In this document: positions 22,302 to 31,390 of the stretch, piece after piece
How the letters are laid out: each line of letters starts with the position of its first letter
How positions within the stretch are numbered: position 1 is the first letter of the stretch
Source of the DNA: Ralstonia sp. RRA
GTDB taxonomy: Bacteria; Pseudomonadota; Gammaproteobacteria; Burkholderiales; Burkholderiaceae
DNA: 64,000 nt
Reading direction: 5' to 3'
Assembly: GCF_037023145.1 (NCBI RefSeq)
Contig: NZ_CP146091.1
Location: forward strand, 1,302,001-1,366,000
Notes under the pieces: model-generated
What the model was told of the DNA's origin: nothing
Databases searched by the model: none
The model's input: only the letters and a program-made list of their open reading frames with translations
Translations under genes and position numbers: made by a program

Positions 22302-22937
22302 GTGGCCAAACGCCTGACCAGCGCAGTTGACGTGCTAGCTCGCCCGCGGCCGCCTGAGTTCCTGCTTGATCCCGAGAACTGGACCCACCACTACGAGCCG
22401 GCCAAGGACATGGCCGACTGGGTGAGGTCGCAGATCATCGAGGAAGGGCCGCTCCATAACGATGAGCACGCCCATCTGTTGGATGCTGACATCGCATTTC
22501 TCTGGGCGGCCGAGCGGTACGTAAAGCAGGGCCGCCACGTGCTTGGGCAGACCGAGGAGGTTGTGTTCCGGGTAGGGCGCTGGCAACGCGGGCGGCAGGA
22601 GCAGCAGCTCGCAGAGTGGTTCGGCCGCGTGCCAGCCTGGCTCATCACGCTGGATGCCGAGTACTGCGCTAATTGCTCAGACGCTGAGTTCTGCGCGCTG
22701 GTGGAGCACGAGCTTTACCACATCGGCCAAGAGACGGATGCCTTCGGCGCCCCGGCCTTCACCAAGGATGGATTACCGAAGCTGTTCCTGCGCGGACATG
22801 ACGTCGAGGAGTTCGTTGGCGTGGTGCGTAGGTACGGCATAGGCGATTCCAACGGGATGCTGGCCAAGCTGGTGTCTGCGGCGAACTGCACTCCGGAGGT
22901 GGCGCGCATCGATGTCGCACGTGCGTGTGGGACATGA
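22302..22937 (+). CDS. Phage metallopeptidase-like protein
   Basis: 211 residues from GTG. LVEHELYHIGQETDAFG contains HExxH (HELYH), the zinc site of a putative phage metallopeptidase family commonly located before the terminase genes. The flanking AEYCANCSDAEFCA adds cysteines. Substrate unknown; a role in host takeover or capsid processing is possible. Confidence 0.8.
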   Translation: MAKRLTSAVDVLARPRPPEFLLDPENWTHHYEPAKDMADWVRSQIIEEGPLHNDEHAHLLDADIAFLWAAERYVKQGRHVLGQTEEVVFRVGRWQRGRQEQQLAEWFGRVPAWLITLDAEYCANCSDAEFCALVEHELYHIGQETDAFGAPAFTKDGLPKLFLRGHDVEEFVGVVRRYGIGDSNGMLAKLVSAANCTPEVARIDVARACGT

Positions 22938-22986
22938 TTGGCTAGAGCCGCATAGCTTAGACGCGACTTAGACGAGATTTCACATT

Positions 22987-23457
22987 ATGGCAACGCTCAC
23001 TGATGACGTGAAAGCGTTCATCGTGCAGGCGTTGGCCTGCTTTGACACACCCCATCAGGTATCCGACGCCGTCAAAGAGCAATTCGGATTGACGGTCAGT
23101 CGCCAGCAATGCGAGGCGTACGACCCCAGCAAGAAGATCGGCGCCGCCCTAAGCAAGAAATGGCGCGAACTCTTCGAAGAGACCCGAAAGCAGTTCCTTG
23201 CCGAAACCGGGTCGATCCCGATCGCAAATCAGGCCTACCGCCTGCGGGTGCTGAACCGCCTTCTGGTGAAGGCTGAGAAGCAGGGCAACGTCGCGATGGT
23301 CAGCCAACTGCTTGAGCAGGCGGCGAAAGAGGCTGGCGGCACTTTCACGAACAAGCATCGATTGGAGCATTCGGGCGAGGTGAAGACGCCGGAACTGAGG
23401 TTGGTGCTCAATGGAACTTTGCCTACACGAGCGCCAGACGGAGGCGTTTCTAACTGA
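22987..23457 (+). CDS. Terminase small subunit (DUF2280)
   Basis: 156 residues: MATLTDDVKAFIVQALACFD, TPHQVSDAVKEQFGLTVSRQ, YRLRVLNRLLVKAEKQGN. This is DUF2280, the small terminase subunit type that recognises the packaging start. N-terminal helix-turn-helix and central oligomerisation helices are evident. Overlaps the large subunit by 47 bases. Confidence 0.87.
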   Translation: MATLTDDVKAFIVQALACFDTPHQVSDAVKEQFGLTVSRQQCEAYDPSKKIGAALSKKWRELFEETRKQFLAETGSIPIANQAYRLRVLNRLLVKAEKQGNVAMVSQLLEQAAKEAGGTFTNKHRLEHSGEVKTPELRLVLNGTLPTRAPDGGVSN

Positions 23458-24814
23458 AGCGACCGAGCTGCTGTATGGCGGTGCTGCCGGCGGCGGTAAG
23501 TCGCACCTGATGCGGGTCGCATCGATCGCCTGGTGCGTCGACATACCCGGCCTGCAGGTCTACATCTTCCGGCGCCTGTCGGACGACCTGCATAAGAACC
23601 ACATGGAGGGCCATTCTGGCTTTCCGGCGCTGCTTTCAGAGTGGATCGAAGGCGGCCACGCCAAGATCAACTGGTCGAAGAACTTCATCGAGTTCTGGAA
23701 CGGCTCGAAGATCCACCTTTGCCACTGCCAGTACGAGAAGGACGTCATCAAGTATCAGGGCGCGCAGATCCATGTGCTTCTGATCGATGAGCTGACGCAC
23801 TTCACCGAGAAGATTTACCGCTACCTGCGCGGCCGCTGCCGCCTGGGTGGCTTGAAGGTGCCAGAGCGCTATCGCGGCCTGTTCCCGCGCATCATTTGCG
23901 GCTCTAACCCTGGGGGCGTCGGGCACAACTGGGTAAAAGCGGCGTTCATCGACATTGCGCCGCCGAAGGCGATAACCCAAATGCCGCCGAAAGAGGGCGG
24001 CAAGCGCCGGCAGTACATCCCGGCCAAGCTGGCCGACAACCCGTCGATGGCCGAGTCTGACCCGGACTATTCCAGCACTCTGGAGGGCTTGGGCAGTCCA
24101 GAGCTTGTCCGCGCGATGAGGGATGGTGACTGGGACATCGTTGCAGGCGGCATGTTCGACGACCTGTGGAGCCGCCCGGTACACGTTTTGGCGCCATTCG
24201 CTATCCCGTCGTCGTGGCGCGTTGACCGCGGATTCGACTGGGGCAGCAGCAAGCCTTTCTCGGTCATTTGGTTCGCTGAGAGCGATGGCACTGCGGCAAC
24301 GCTGGCGGATGGCTCCAAGCGGCATTTCCCGCGCGGGTCGATCTTCGCGATTGCCGAGTGGTACGGCTGGAACGGCAAGCCAAATGAGGGCTGCAAGATG
24401 CTGGCCGTCGACATTGCGCGCGAGATCGTCAAGCGCGAGAAGGCGATGCCGTACCAAGTGCGGCCCGGCCCGGCCGATACGTCGATCTTCGACACGCAGA
24501 ACGGCAATTGCATCGCCGATGACATGGCAAAGGAGCGTGTCCGGTGGAACAAGGCTGATAAGTCGCCAGGCAGCCGGAAGAACGGCTGGGAAATGATCCG
24601 CAAGCTGCTCAAGCAGGCGAGCGGGAACGAATTGCCTGGCTTCTACGTGTTCAACACCTGCACACACATCATCCGGACGCTGCCTGTGCTTCCGCGCGAC
24701 CAGCGCGACCAAGACGACGTTGACACTGCGGCCGAAGACCACGCATCTGATGTAGTCCGGTACCGCTGCAGCGCCAAGAAAACCGAAACAACTGTCGAGC
24801 CGCTGGCCGCATAA
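23411..24814 (+). CDS. Terminase large subunit
   Basis: 467 residues. The Walker A-like LLYGGAAGGGKSHL is near the start, the Walker B-type HVLLIDELTHF follows, and the C-terminal nuclease domain starts around WRVDRGFDWGSSKPFS (acidic residue). A second acidic cluster near DDVDTAAEDHASD completes the RNase H-like site. It drives ATP-dependent DNA packaging into the head. Length is normal. Confidence 0.95.
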   Translation: MELCLHERQTEAFLTEATELLYGGAAGGGKSHLMRVASIAWCVDIPGLQVYIFRRLSDDLHKNHMEGHSGFPALLSEWIEGGHAKINWSKNFIEFWNGSKIHLCHCQYEKDVIKYQGAQIHVLLIDELTHFTEKIYRYLRGRCRLGGLKVPERYRGLFPRIICGSNPGGVGHNWVKAAFIDIAPPKAITQMPPKEGGKRRQYIPAKLADNPSMAESDPDYSSTLEGLGSPELVRAMRDGDWDIVAGGMFDDLWSRPVHVLAPFAIPSSWRVDRGFDWGSSKPFSVIWFAESDGTAATLADGSKRHFPRGSIFAIAEWYGWNGKPNEGCKMLAVDIAREIVKREKAMPYQVRPGPADTSIFDTQNGNCIADDMAKERVRWNKADKSPGSRKNGWEMIRKLLKQASGNELPGFYVFNTCTHIIRTLPVLPRDQRDQDDVDTAAEDHASDVVRYRCSAKKTETTVEPLAA

Positions 24815-24828
24815 CTGAAAACCCACGC

Positions 24829-26232
24829 ATGAGCGACGTCCGCACACCATCTAAGGCCGTGTCAGCAATGGCCGAAGACTGGCCGCTGATCGATGCCCTC
24901 ATGGGCGGCACATCGGCCATGCGCAAGGCTGGCAAGCTGTATCTGCCGCAGTGGCCGAACGAGCTGGACGATGCCTACAAGAACCGCGTAGCCACGGCGA
25001 CCCTGTTCCCGGCGTTCTCGCGTACGGTCGAGGTTCTGACGGGCAAGCCGTTCGCCAAGCCGATCACCTACGGTGATGACGTGCCTGCGCGCATCAAGGA
25101 ATGGTCGGAGGACATCGATCTCCAGGGCCGCAACCTGCACAGCTTCGCCGACAGCCTGTGCATGGAGGCGCTGGCGCGCGGGATTGGCGGCATCCTGGTC
25201 GACTTCCCCAGAACGACGGACAAGCGCGGCCGCCGGCTCTACAAGACGCTCGCCGATGAGAAACAGGCGGGCGTGCGGCCTTACTTCGTGCAGATTCTTG
25301 CCGGCAACATCTTGGGCTGGCGATCGCAGCGCATCAATGGCGTCGAGACGCTGACGCAGCTTCGGTTGCTGGAAACCGTCGTGGAGGAAGACGGCGAATT
25401 CGGCGAGGTCGAGATCGAGCAGGTCCGCGTGCTGTATCCGGGCCGGTGGGAGGTTTGGCGAAAGTCGGAGAAGTCGGTCGATGCGCTCAAGCCGGACTGG
25501 ATTCTGTACGACAAGGGCGCCGTCAGCCTGAAGCGTATCCCGTTCGTTCCGTTCTACGGCAAGCGCACCGGCTTCATGACTGGCGTGCCGCCGCTGGCCG
25601 AGCTGGCCTACATGAACGTCGAGCACTGGCAGTCGAAGAGCGACCAGCAGACGATTCTGCATGTCGCGCGCGTGCCGATCCTGTTCGCCAAGATGCTCGG
25701 CGACAACAAGATCACCGTCGGCGGTGCTGCGGCGGTCAAGTGCGAAGATGAAAACGGCGACCTGAAGTACGTCGAGCACGGTGGCGCAGCCATCGAAGCA
25801 GGGCGACTCTCGTTGCTCGATCTCGAAGACCGCATGCGCCAGATCGGCGCCGAGCTGCTGGTCATCAAGCCCGGCAACACCAGCGTTACGCAGACACGGG
25901 CGGATAACGAGCCTGGCACATGCGCGCTGCAGCGGATCGTTCAGGGGCTAGAAGACAGCCTGGATGGCGCTTTGCAGCTTGCCGCCGAGTGGGTTGGCGA
26001 GCAGGAAGGTGGTCACATCCAGATCTTCCAGGACTTCGGCGTCGCATCGCTGGCCGAGGCATCGCTAGAACTGCTGCGGGACATGAACGTCGACGGCACG
26101 CTGTCGGATGAGACGCTGTTCCGCGAAACCCAGCGCCGTGGCGTTGTAAGCCCCGAATTGAACTGGGTCGGCGAGCAGGAGCGCATCAAGAAGAACCGAC
26201 CCAAGCCTGGGACGGCACAGATCAACGACTGA
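24829..26232 (+). CDS. Portal protein (DUF4055)
   Basis: 467 residues. Family features include LPQWPNELDDAYKNRVATAT, TGKPFAKPI, GGILVDFP and the long C-terminal helical part. DUF4055 proteins are portals: a dodecameric ring at one capsid vertex through which DNA passes. It lies directly after the terminase, as expected. Confidence 0.9.
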   Translation: MSDVRTPSKAVSAMAEDWPLIDALMGGTSAMRKAGKLYLPQWPNELDDAYKNRVATATLFPAFSRTVEVLTGKPFAKPITYGDDVPARIKEWSEDIDLQGRNLHSFADSLCMEALARGIGGILVDFPRTTDKRGRRLYKTLADEKQAGVRPYFVQILAGNILGWRSQRINGVETLTQLRLLETVVEEDGEFGEVEIEQVRVLYPGRWEVWRKSEKSVDALKPDWILYDKGAVSLKRIPFVPFYGKRTGFMTGVPPLAELAYMNVEHWQSKSDQQTILHVARVPILFAKMLGDNKITVGGAAAVKCEDENGDLKYVEHGGAAIEAGRLSLLDLEDRMRQIGAELLVIKPGNTSVTQTRADNEPGTCALQRIVQGLEDSLDGALQLAAEWVGEQEGGHIQIFQDFGVASLAEASLELLRDMNVDGTLSDETLFRETQRRGVVSPELNWVGEQERIKKNRPKPGTAQIND

Positions 26233-26259
26233 GCGGCCAAGTGCCGCACCGATTAACCG

Positions 26260-26289
26260 AGGCCGCAGCTAACCCCTGCGGCCTTTTTC
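26260..26289 (+). terminator. Intrinsic terminator after the portal gene
   Basis: GGCCGCAG stem pairing with CTGCGGCC, loop CTAACCC, then TTTTT. One of a series of hairpins between late genes. Confidence 0.78.
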
Positions 26290-26371
26290 GTGTCCAGACG
26301 GCGGATGCCTGAGGACGAAACGCGGCGGATGCCGCACAGGAACATTGGGCGGATGCCCGGAGTAAGCCACC

Positions 26372-27148
26372 ATGCCATTCAAGTACGACGCCGAAGGTCA
26401 CATCGTTCTGCAGGAAGTCAACGGTCAGAAGCTGCCCGTGTTCGTTCATCCCGACGGCAAAGAAGCGCCGTTCGACGGTGACGGCACGGTCGCCACGATC
26501 GGCCGGCTGAACGGCGAGGCCAAGACGCACCGTGAAGCGAAGGAAGCAGCAGAAGCTGCGCTGAAGCCGTTCAAGGACGCCGGTTTGACCGATGCGGCCG
26601 CTGCGGCGAAGGCTCTGACGATCGTCAAGAACCTGGACGACAAGAAGCTGGTGGATGCCGGCGAAGTCGAGCGGGTGAAGGCCGAAGCAATCAAAGCTGT
26701 GGAAGAGAAGTACGCGCCGGTTATGAAGGAGCGTGACGATCTTCAGTCGGCTTTGGTGCAGGAAAAGGTCGGCGGCAGTTTCGCGCGTTCGAAGATGATC
26801 GCGGAAAAGTTGACCATCCCGGCCGACCTCGTGCAGGCCCGTTTTGGTGACGCGTTCAAGGTCGAAAACGGCAATGTCGTCGCGTACGACAAGTCCGGTA
26901 ACAAGATCTTCAGCCGCACCAATCCTGGCGAACTGGCAGCCTTCGACGAAGCGCTGGAAGTCCTCATCGAGCACTACCCCCACCGGGACACCATCCTGAA
27001 GGGCACAGGTGCAAGCGGGGGCGGCGCCTCTGGCGGCAATGGTGGCGGTAGTGGTGTGCGCACGATTACCCGCGCACAGCTCGCAAGTCTCTCGCCTGCG
27101 GAGCAATCCAAAACGGCGCGTGACCCGAACGTAACCATCACGGACTGA
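26372..27148 (+). CDS. Scaffold-type protein (DUF6651)
   Basis: 258 residues. A short beta N-terminus (FVHPDGKEAPFDGDGTVATI) precedes a long acidic helical region (HREAKEAAEAALKPFKDAG) and a Gly-rich tail. Composition and position between portal and coat fit a capsid scaffolding protein; the DUF6651 assignment is from remembered sequences. Confidence 0.75.
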   Translation: MPFKYDAEGHIVLQEVNGQKLPVFVHPDGKEAPFDGDGTVATIGRLNGEAKTHREAKEAAEAALKPFKDAGLTDAAAAAKALTIVKNLDDKKLVDAGEVERVKAEAIKAVEEKYAPVMKERDDLQSALVQEKVGGSFARSKMIAEKLTIPADLVQARFGDAFKVENGNVVAYDKSGNKIFSRTNPGELAAFDEALEVLIEHYPHRDTILKGTGASGGGASGGNGGGSGVRTITRAQLASLSPAEQSKTARDPNVTITD

Positions 27149-27169
27149 CTGTCCTTCCATCAAGATTCA

Positions 27170-27191
27170 AGCCACCTTCGGGTGGCTTTTT
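27170..27191 (+). terminator. Intrinsic terminator before the coat gene
   Basis: AGCCACC-TTCG-GGTGGCT then TTTTT; a stable UUCG tetraloop. The strongest late gene therefore starts just after a terminator. Confidence 0.82.
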
Positions 27192-27210
27192 CATTTGAGG
27201 GCCCGCCCAC

Positions 27211-28500
27211 ATGAAAAGCATCTTTTCCAAGGTCCGCGTGCTTGTGCTCGCGGCATTTGCGGCCGTTGCGGCCGTCTACCCGATGGCTACCATGGCCAAG
27301 GTCGGCGCATGGCTCTATGACGCGCTGGTCGACCAGGTGGCGCGACCGATGCGTGACGGCTTCGTCGCCGGCTCCAACACGCTGACGCAACTGGTGCCGG
27401 ATTTGTATGAGGCGCTCGACATCGTCTCGCGCGAACTGGTTGGTTTCATCCCATCGGTGACGCTCGATGCGTCCGCAGAGCGTGCCGCGCTCAATCAAGC
27501 GGTTCGCGTGCCGATCGCACCGGCCTCGGCTGCAGAAGACGTGACGCCCGGCCAGCTGCCGCCGGATGACGGTGATCAGTCCGTGGGTAACACCCCGATC
27601 ATCATCACCAAGTCGCGCATGGTGCCGTTCCGCTGGACCGGTGAAGAGCAAAAGGGCGTCAACAGCGGCCCTGGCTACACCAACATCCGTGTGAATCAGG
27701 TCGCTCAGGCTATGCGTACCCTGACGAACGAAATCGAAGCCAACGTCGCCACGCTCGCGGCTACGGCTTCGCGCGCCACGGGCACTGCAGGCACCACGCC
27801 CTTCGCCACTGCGCTCGGTGACACCGCTCAGGCTCGCAAGATCCTGTCGGACAACGGTGCGCCGCTCTCGGACCTGCAATGCGTGATCGACACGACTGCT
27901 GGCGCGAACCTGCGCACGCTGGCCCAGCTGACGAAGGCAAACGAAGCCGGCACGACCGAGCTGCGCGCCCAAGGCACGCTGCTTGAGCTGCAAGGCTTCA
28001 AGGTGCGTGAATCGGCGGGCGTCGGCATCCACACGCCTGGCACGGGCGCCAGCTACGTCACCAATGGCGCGCTGGCCAAGGGCGCAACGTCGATCCCGGT
28101 GCAGACCGGTACCGGCACCGTGCTTGCCGGCGATGTTGTGTCGTTCAATGGCGATCCGCGTAAGTACGTTGTGACTGGCGCGCTGAGCGGCGGCGCATTC
28201 ACCATCGCCGCCCCTGGGCTGATGCAAGCGCTCAATACCGGAGCCGCCGTGACTGTCTCTGCAGCGTTCACTACCAACATGGCGTTTGCGCGCACCGCAA
28301 TCGTGCTGGCTACCCGCGCCCCGGCTCTGCCGGAAGAGGGCGACATGGCCGATGACCGCATGATGATTCAGGACGCACGAAGCGGCCTCGCGTTCGAGGT
28401 GTCGATGTACAAGCAATACCGTCGCGTCCGCTACGAAGTGGCGGTGGCATACGGCTGGGCCAACATCAAGCCGGAACACACCGCGCTGCTGCTCGGCTAA
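27211..28500 (+). CDS. Major capsid protein, P22 coat-like
   Basis: 429 residues. The body matches the P22 coat/gene 5 type: an N-arm, SVGNTPIIITKSRMVPFRWTG, NQVAQAMRTLTNEIEANVA, an inserted beta domain (TNGALAKGATSIPVQTGTGT) and a C-terminal MYKQYRRVRYEVAVAYGW. Unusually, the first 30 residues (MKSIFSKVRVLVLAAFAAVA followed by an Ala-rich stretch) look like a signal peptide or membrane helix. The next ATG candidates lie at about residues 24 and 27. It forms the capsid shell. Confidence 0.88.
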   Translation: MKSIFSKVRVLVLAAFAAVAAVYPMATMAKVGAWLYDALVDQVARPMRDGFVAGSNTLTQLVPDLYEALDIVSRELVGFIPSVTLDASAERAALNQAVRVPIAPASAAEDVTPGQLPPDDGDQSVGNTPIIITKSRMVPFRWTGEEQKGVNSGPGYTNIRVNQVAQAMRTLTNEIEANVATLAATASRATGTAGTTPFATALGDTAQARKILSDNGAPLSDLQCVIDTTAGANLRTLAQLTKANEAGTTELRAQGTLLELQGFKVRESAGVGIHTPGTGASYVTNGALAKGATSIPVQTGTGTVLAGDVVSFNGDPRKYVVTGALSGGAFTIAAPGLMQALNTGAAVTVSAAFTTNMAFARTAIVLATRAPALPEEGDMADDRMMIQDARSGLAFEVSMYKQYRRVRYEVAVAYGWANIKPEHTALLLG

Positions 28501-28502
28501 TC

Positions 28503-28624
28503 GGCCGACGCACGCGCCGCGGCGCCCAGGGCGGATGCTCCGGGCGCCGCGTCACAGGAGATTCCCATGGCAGGAACCACAAAGAAGACTGTGGCCAAGG
28601 TGGCCGACGCACGCGCCGCGGCGC
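28503..28624. repeat. 23-bp direct repeat around the coat/next-gene junction
   Basis: The 23-base string starting GGCCGACGCACGCGCC occurs at 28503-28525 (intergenic) and 28602-28624 (inside the next gene, coding ADARAAAL). The first copy also forms half of a 9-bp GC stem (28519-28551). Confidence 0.7.
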
Positions 28625-28833
28625 TGGCAGCCGCTGGCTTGACCGAAGAGCAATTCAACGCCCTGTCGGCAGAAGAGCAGGCCAAGATCCTCGCTGATGC
28701 GCCGAAGGGTCAGGACGAAATCGAGTTCGTCACGATGGTGCGCGACCCCGAGCAGTATCCAGAGCCGCATAGCGCTCAAGTGCACCCCGACGAGGTGGAC
28801 AACTACCGTCCGGGCGGCTGGGAGATCGAATAA
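28567..28833 (+). CDS. Hypothetical head-region protein
   Basis: 88 residues. Ala-rich helical N-terminus (LAAAGLTEEQFNALSAEEQA), then an acidic segment with FVTMVRDPEQYPEPHSAQVH. It follows the coat gene and abuts the next gene. Possibly a decoration or connector-associated protein; no family recognised. Confidence 0.65.
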   Translation: MAGTTKKTVAKVADARAAALAAAGLTEEQFNALSAEEQAKILADAPKGQDEIEFVTMVRDPEQYPEPHSAQVHPDEVDNYRPGGWEIE

Positions 28834-29229
28834 ATGCTGACCGCGCAGCAGCTTTCGGACGTGCGTCGCTACGCCGGCTACCCGCTGCTCGCGGACTCGG
28901 TTGTCGATGACAACCGGGACTTCGCCTACGGGTGGGTCTCGCCTGGCACGTGGCAGACACTGAACCATCGCCTGACCAACCTCCGGCCGGAGGAAGAGAC
29001 GACGCTGATCAACGTCTACCTGACCAACCTTGCGGCGCTGGAAAGCGCGATCCCGGCGACTGGCGACAACCTCGACACCGATGCTGCGGCTGTATGGAAG
29101 CACAACCCGCGCGAGCAACGCGATCGGGACGCGCTTTTCGACTCGTGGCGTCGCCGCATGTGCGGCTTCATCGGCATTGCGCCTGGCCCAGCGTTGGGCG
29201 ATGGCGGTATCAGCATCGGCAGGGCCTGA
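28834..29229 (+). CDS. Putative head-tail connector protein
   Basis: 131 residues beginning MLTAQQLSDVRRYAGYPLLA. The helical pattern with TWQTLNHRLTNLRPEEETTL and size suit a head completion protein. Function inferred from position between coat and tail genes. Confidence 0.65.
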   Translation: MLTAQQLSDVRRYAGYPLLADSVVDDNRDFAYGWVSPGTWQTLNHRLTNLRPEEETTLINVYLTNLAALESAIPATGDNLDTDAAAVWKHNPREQRDRDALFDSWRRRMCGFIGIAPGPALGDGGISIGRA

Positions 29230-29230
29230 C

Positions 29231-29656
29231 ATGACCGTGATCGTGTGGGATGGCAAGACACTGGCCGCAGACAAGCGCGCCACTTCCGTGGGCTTGGCAC
29301 GTACCGTCACCAAGATTCAACGCCACGGCGAGCAGTTGCTCGCAATGACCGGCGATTGGGATGTTGCAGCCGAGATACGCGAGTGGTTCAAAGCTGGCGC
29401 AGTGCCGCGAGATTTTCCGGCTAAGGCCCGCGAGGATCTGGCCTCGTTGATCGTGGTCTGTCGCGGCAGCCTAGCGGTGTACAGCACTGGTCCTTTCCCC
29501 ATGCCGATCGAATCCGAAAAGGTCGCGTTCGGCTCTGGGCGCGACTTTGCAGAGGCGGCCATGCATCTCGGCTGCTCCGCGATAGAGGCAGTATCAGTGG
29601 CATGCCACTTTCAGACCGACTGCGGCAACGGCGTCGACGCTCTGACGCTGGATTGA
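29231..29656 (+). CDS. Ntn-hydrolase (HslV/proteasome-like) phage protein
   Basis: 141 residues, start MTVIVWDGKTLAADKRATSV. This opening, followed by IQRHGEQLLAMTGDWDVAAE and a strand-rich middle, is the proteasome/HslV beta-subunit fold seen as an occasional phage protein. A Thr directly after Met could be the N-terminal nucleophile. Role unknown; proteolysis in head maturation is possible. Confidence 0.75.
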   Translation: MTVIVWDGKTLAADKRATSVGLARTVTKIQRHGEQLLAMTGDWDVAAEIREWFKAGAVPRDFPAKAREDLASLIVVCRGSLAVYSTGPFPMPIESEKVAFGSGRDFAEAAMHLGCSAIEAVSVACHFQTDCGNGVDALTLD

Positions 29657-29665
29657 GGAAAACCG

Positions 29666-30316
29666 ATGGACGCAGCCAAGCTGCAAGCGAAGATCTACGC
29701 AGGCTACGCGAAGTCGGCCAAGCGGATCGGCTACGTCTATGACGTCTACCGCCCGGCCAGCACCGCCAACCCGCTGACCAACAAGGTCGCCAGCCTGAAT
29801 GCCTCATTCAACGCCCAGGACTGGACGTACACGAAGCCGAATCTGCCGGATAAGCCGTATTGGTACTGCCTGATCGACGGCCGTCTCACGCAGGTCGGTG
29901 ACTACCTGCAGCGCGGCACGAACCTGCATTTCATCGCTGGGATGCAGGACGAGTTGCCCATCCTCACGGTGGAGTGCAACGCAAAGGTGTGGGTCACGCG
30001 CACGACGACGCCGAGCGGCGTTGGGGCCGTAGGCTACTCCGGCAAGTGCGCGACCGAAGACACTTATGTGCTGGGCACTAAGGGCGGCGCAGGCTGGCCG
30101 GCATCGATCCTGTTCGGCGGCCGCACGCGCAAGCATGATGTGCTGCCGACATCGGCCGATGAGCACGGCTTTGTGGTCATGATGCCTGCGAGCGTCCCTA
30201 TCCAGTTTGGCTCGGGCGACATCCTCATCGACGACATGGCGCGACGTTTTCAGGTGGCGGGCGCTCAGCGAACCGACCAGAGCTGGAAACTCAACGTCAA
30301 CGAGGTTCACCCGTAA
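29666..30316 (+). CDS. Putative head closure/connector protein
   Basis: 216 residues, starting MDAAKLQAKIYAGYAKSAKR. A helix is followed by a mostly beta fold (PYWYCLIDGRLTQVGDYLQR, LPILTVECNAKVWVTRTT). Location before tail genes suits a neck protein. No definite family. Confidence 0.65.
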   Translation: MDAAKLQAKIYAGYAKSAKRIGYVYDVYRPASTANPLTNKVASLNASFNAQDWTYTKPNLPDKPYWYCLIDGRLTQVGDYLQRGTNLHFIAGMQDELPILTVECNAKVWVTRTTTPSGVGAVGYSGKCATEDTYVLGTKGGAGWPASILFGGRTRKHDVLPTSADEHGFVVMMPASVPIQFGSGDILIDDMARRFQVAGAQRTDQSWKLNVNEVHP

Positions 30317-31159
30317 ATGGCCGACATTTCTGACGTCTCCGCGGCGCTGGTGACGACGATTGCCGGCATCGTGTACCCGAACGGGACGAGCCAGCCGTCG
30401 ATTACCGGCGCGCCAGTGTTGGTGTATAGCGGATGGCCGGATTCGGGTCAGCTGCGCACGTATCTCTCCGCCGGCAACGTTCACGTGTCGGTCTTCCCGC
30501 AGCCGAACATGCTGCGCGTGGTCGATTCGAGCATGTCGGACTGGTCGACGCCGACGGCGCCGGTCAATACCGTCACCCTGACACTATCCGGCCAGGCCGT
30601 GACGGTCGGCGGATCGGTCAGCACGCCGCAGAACGCAGCGCTGGTGGTCGACAACAAGGCATACGTTTATGCGGTGCAGGCTGGCGACACGCTGGCCAGC
30701 ATCGCAACCGCGCTTGCGGCACTGGTAAACGTTGACCAGACGGCGACGGCGGCCGGCGCGGTGGTGATGATCCCGGGCGCAAAGTACATCTCGCCGCGCG
30801 TCGGCGGCCAGGGCGTCGCGGTGCGCGAGACGCGCCGGCAGGAGCAGGGCTTTATGGTCACTGTCTGGGCCAACTGCTTTGATCAGCGCGACCCGATTGC
30901 TTCTGCGATCGATTCGGCGCTTTCTGGCCAAATCCACCTGACGCTGGCCGACCAAAGCAGCGCCACGCTGCGCTACAAGAGCAGCCGCCAGGACGACAGC
31001 CAGCAGAAAGAGGGCATCTACCGCCGCGACTTGATGTATGCGGTGGAGTTTTCGACGTTCCAGAGCCAGACGCTCACGCAGATCACCGCGACAGTCGAGA
31101 ACGTCAGCGCCGGCCCGTCGCTCGACGCGCAATTCCCCATCAAGACCATCGTGGAGTGA
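30317..31159 (+). CDS. Putative tail completion/terminator protein
   Basis: 280 residues. Helix-sheet N-terminus (DVSAALVTTIAGIVYPNGTS), an inserted LysM-like segment (KAYVYAVQAGDTLASIATAL), then GFMVTVWANCFDQRDPIASA. This resembles tail terminators of contractile-tail phages that cap the tube. The LysM-like insert is interesting but short. Confidence 0.68.
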   Translation: MADISDVSAALVTTIAGIVYPNGTSQPSITGAPVLVYSGWPDSGQLRTYLSAGNVHVSVFPQPNMLRVVDSSMSDWSTPTAPVNTVTLTLSGQAVTVGGSVSTPQNAALVVDNKAYVYAVQAGDTLASIATALAALVNVDQTATAAGAVVMIPGAKYISPRVGGQGVAVRETRRQEQGFMVTVWANCFDQRDPIASAIDSALSGQIHLTLADQSSATLRYKSSRQDDSQQKEGIYRRDLMYAVEFSTFQSQTLTQITATVENVSAGPSLDAQFPIKTIVE

Positions 31160-31162
31160 CAC

Positions 31163-31312
31163 ATGAAACTGGTTGTGAACGTGCCGTTCGGCACCTACAA
31201 GCAGGGCGACGAGATCACTGAGCAGGACGCCATCCAGGCCGTGCTGGCCAGTGAGCAGTCCGCATACGTCGTGCAGGTCGCTGACGACGCGCCTCCGAAG
31301 GCGAAGAAGTAG
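31163..31312 (+). CDS. Small tail-region protein
   Basis: 49 residues starting MKLVVNVPFGTYKQGDEITE and ending in a Lys-rich tail (APPKAKK). It begins four bases after the previous stop and is followed by a terminator. Similar tiny proteins precede sheath genes in related myophages. Function unknown. Confidence 0.6.
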   Translation: MKLVVNVPFGTYKQGDEITEQDAIQAVLASEQSAYVVQVADDAPPKAKK

Positions 31313-31351
31313 CCAACCCTCGCCGCCAGCGCGCGGCATCCCCATCTTTGT

Positions 31352-31373
31352 GCCGCCTCCGGGCGGCTTTTTC
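31352..31373 (+). terminator. Intrinsic terminator before the sheath gene
   Basis: GCCGCC-TCCG-GGCGGC followed by TTTTT, 18 bases before the sheath start. Confidence 0.8.
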
Positions 31374-31390
31374 GTTTCTCGGAGGCGCGA

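Noticed and set aside
22261..22317. 18-codon ORF before the metallopeptidase gene
   Set aside because: Too short, with no family or clear ribosome-binding site, and it overlaps the better-supported GTG start of the next gene.
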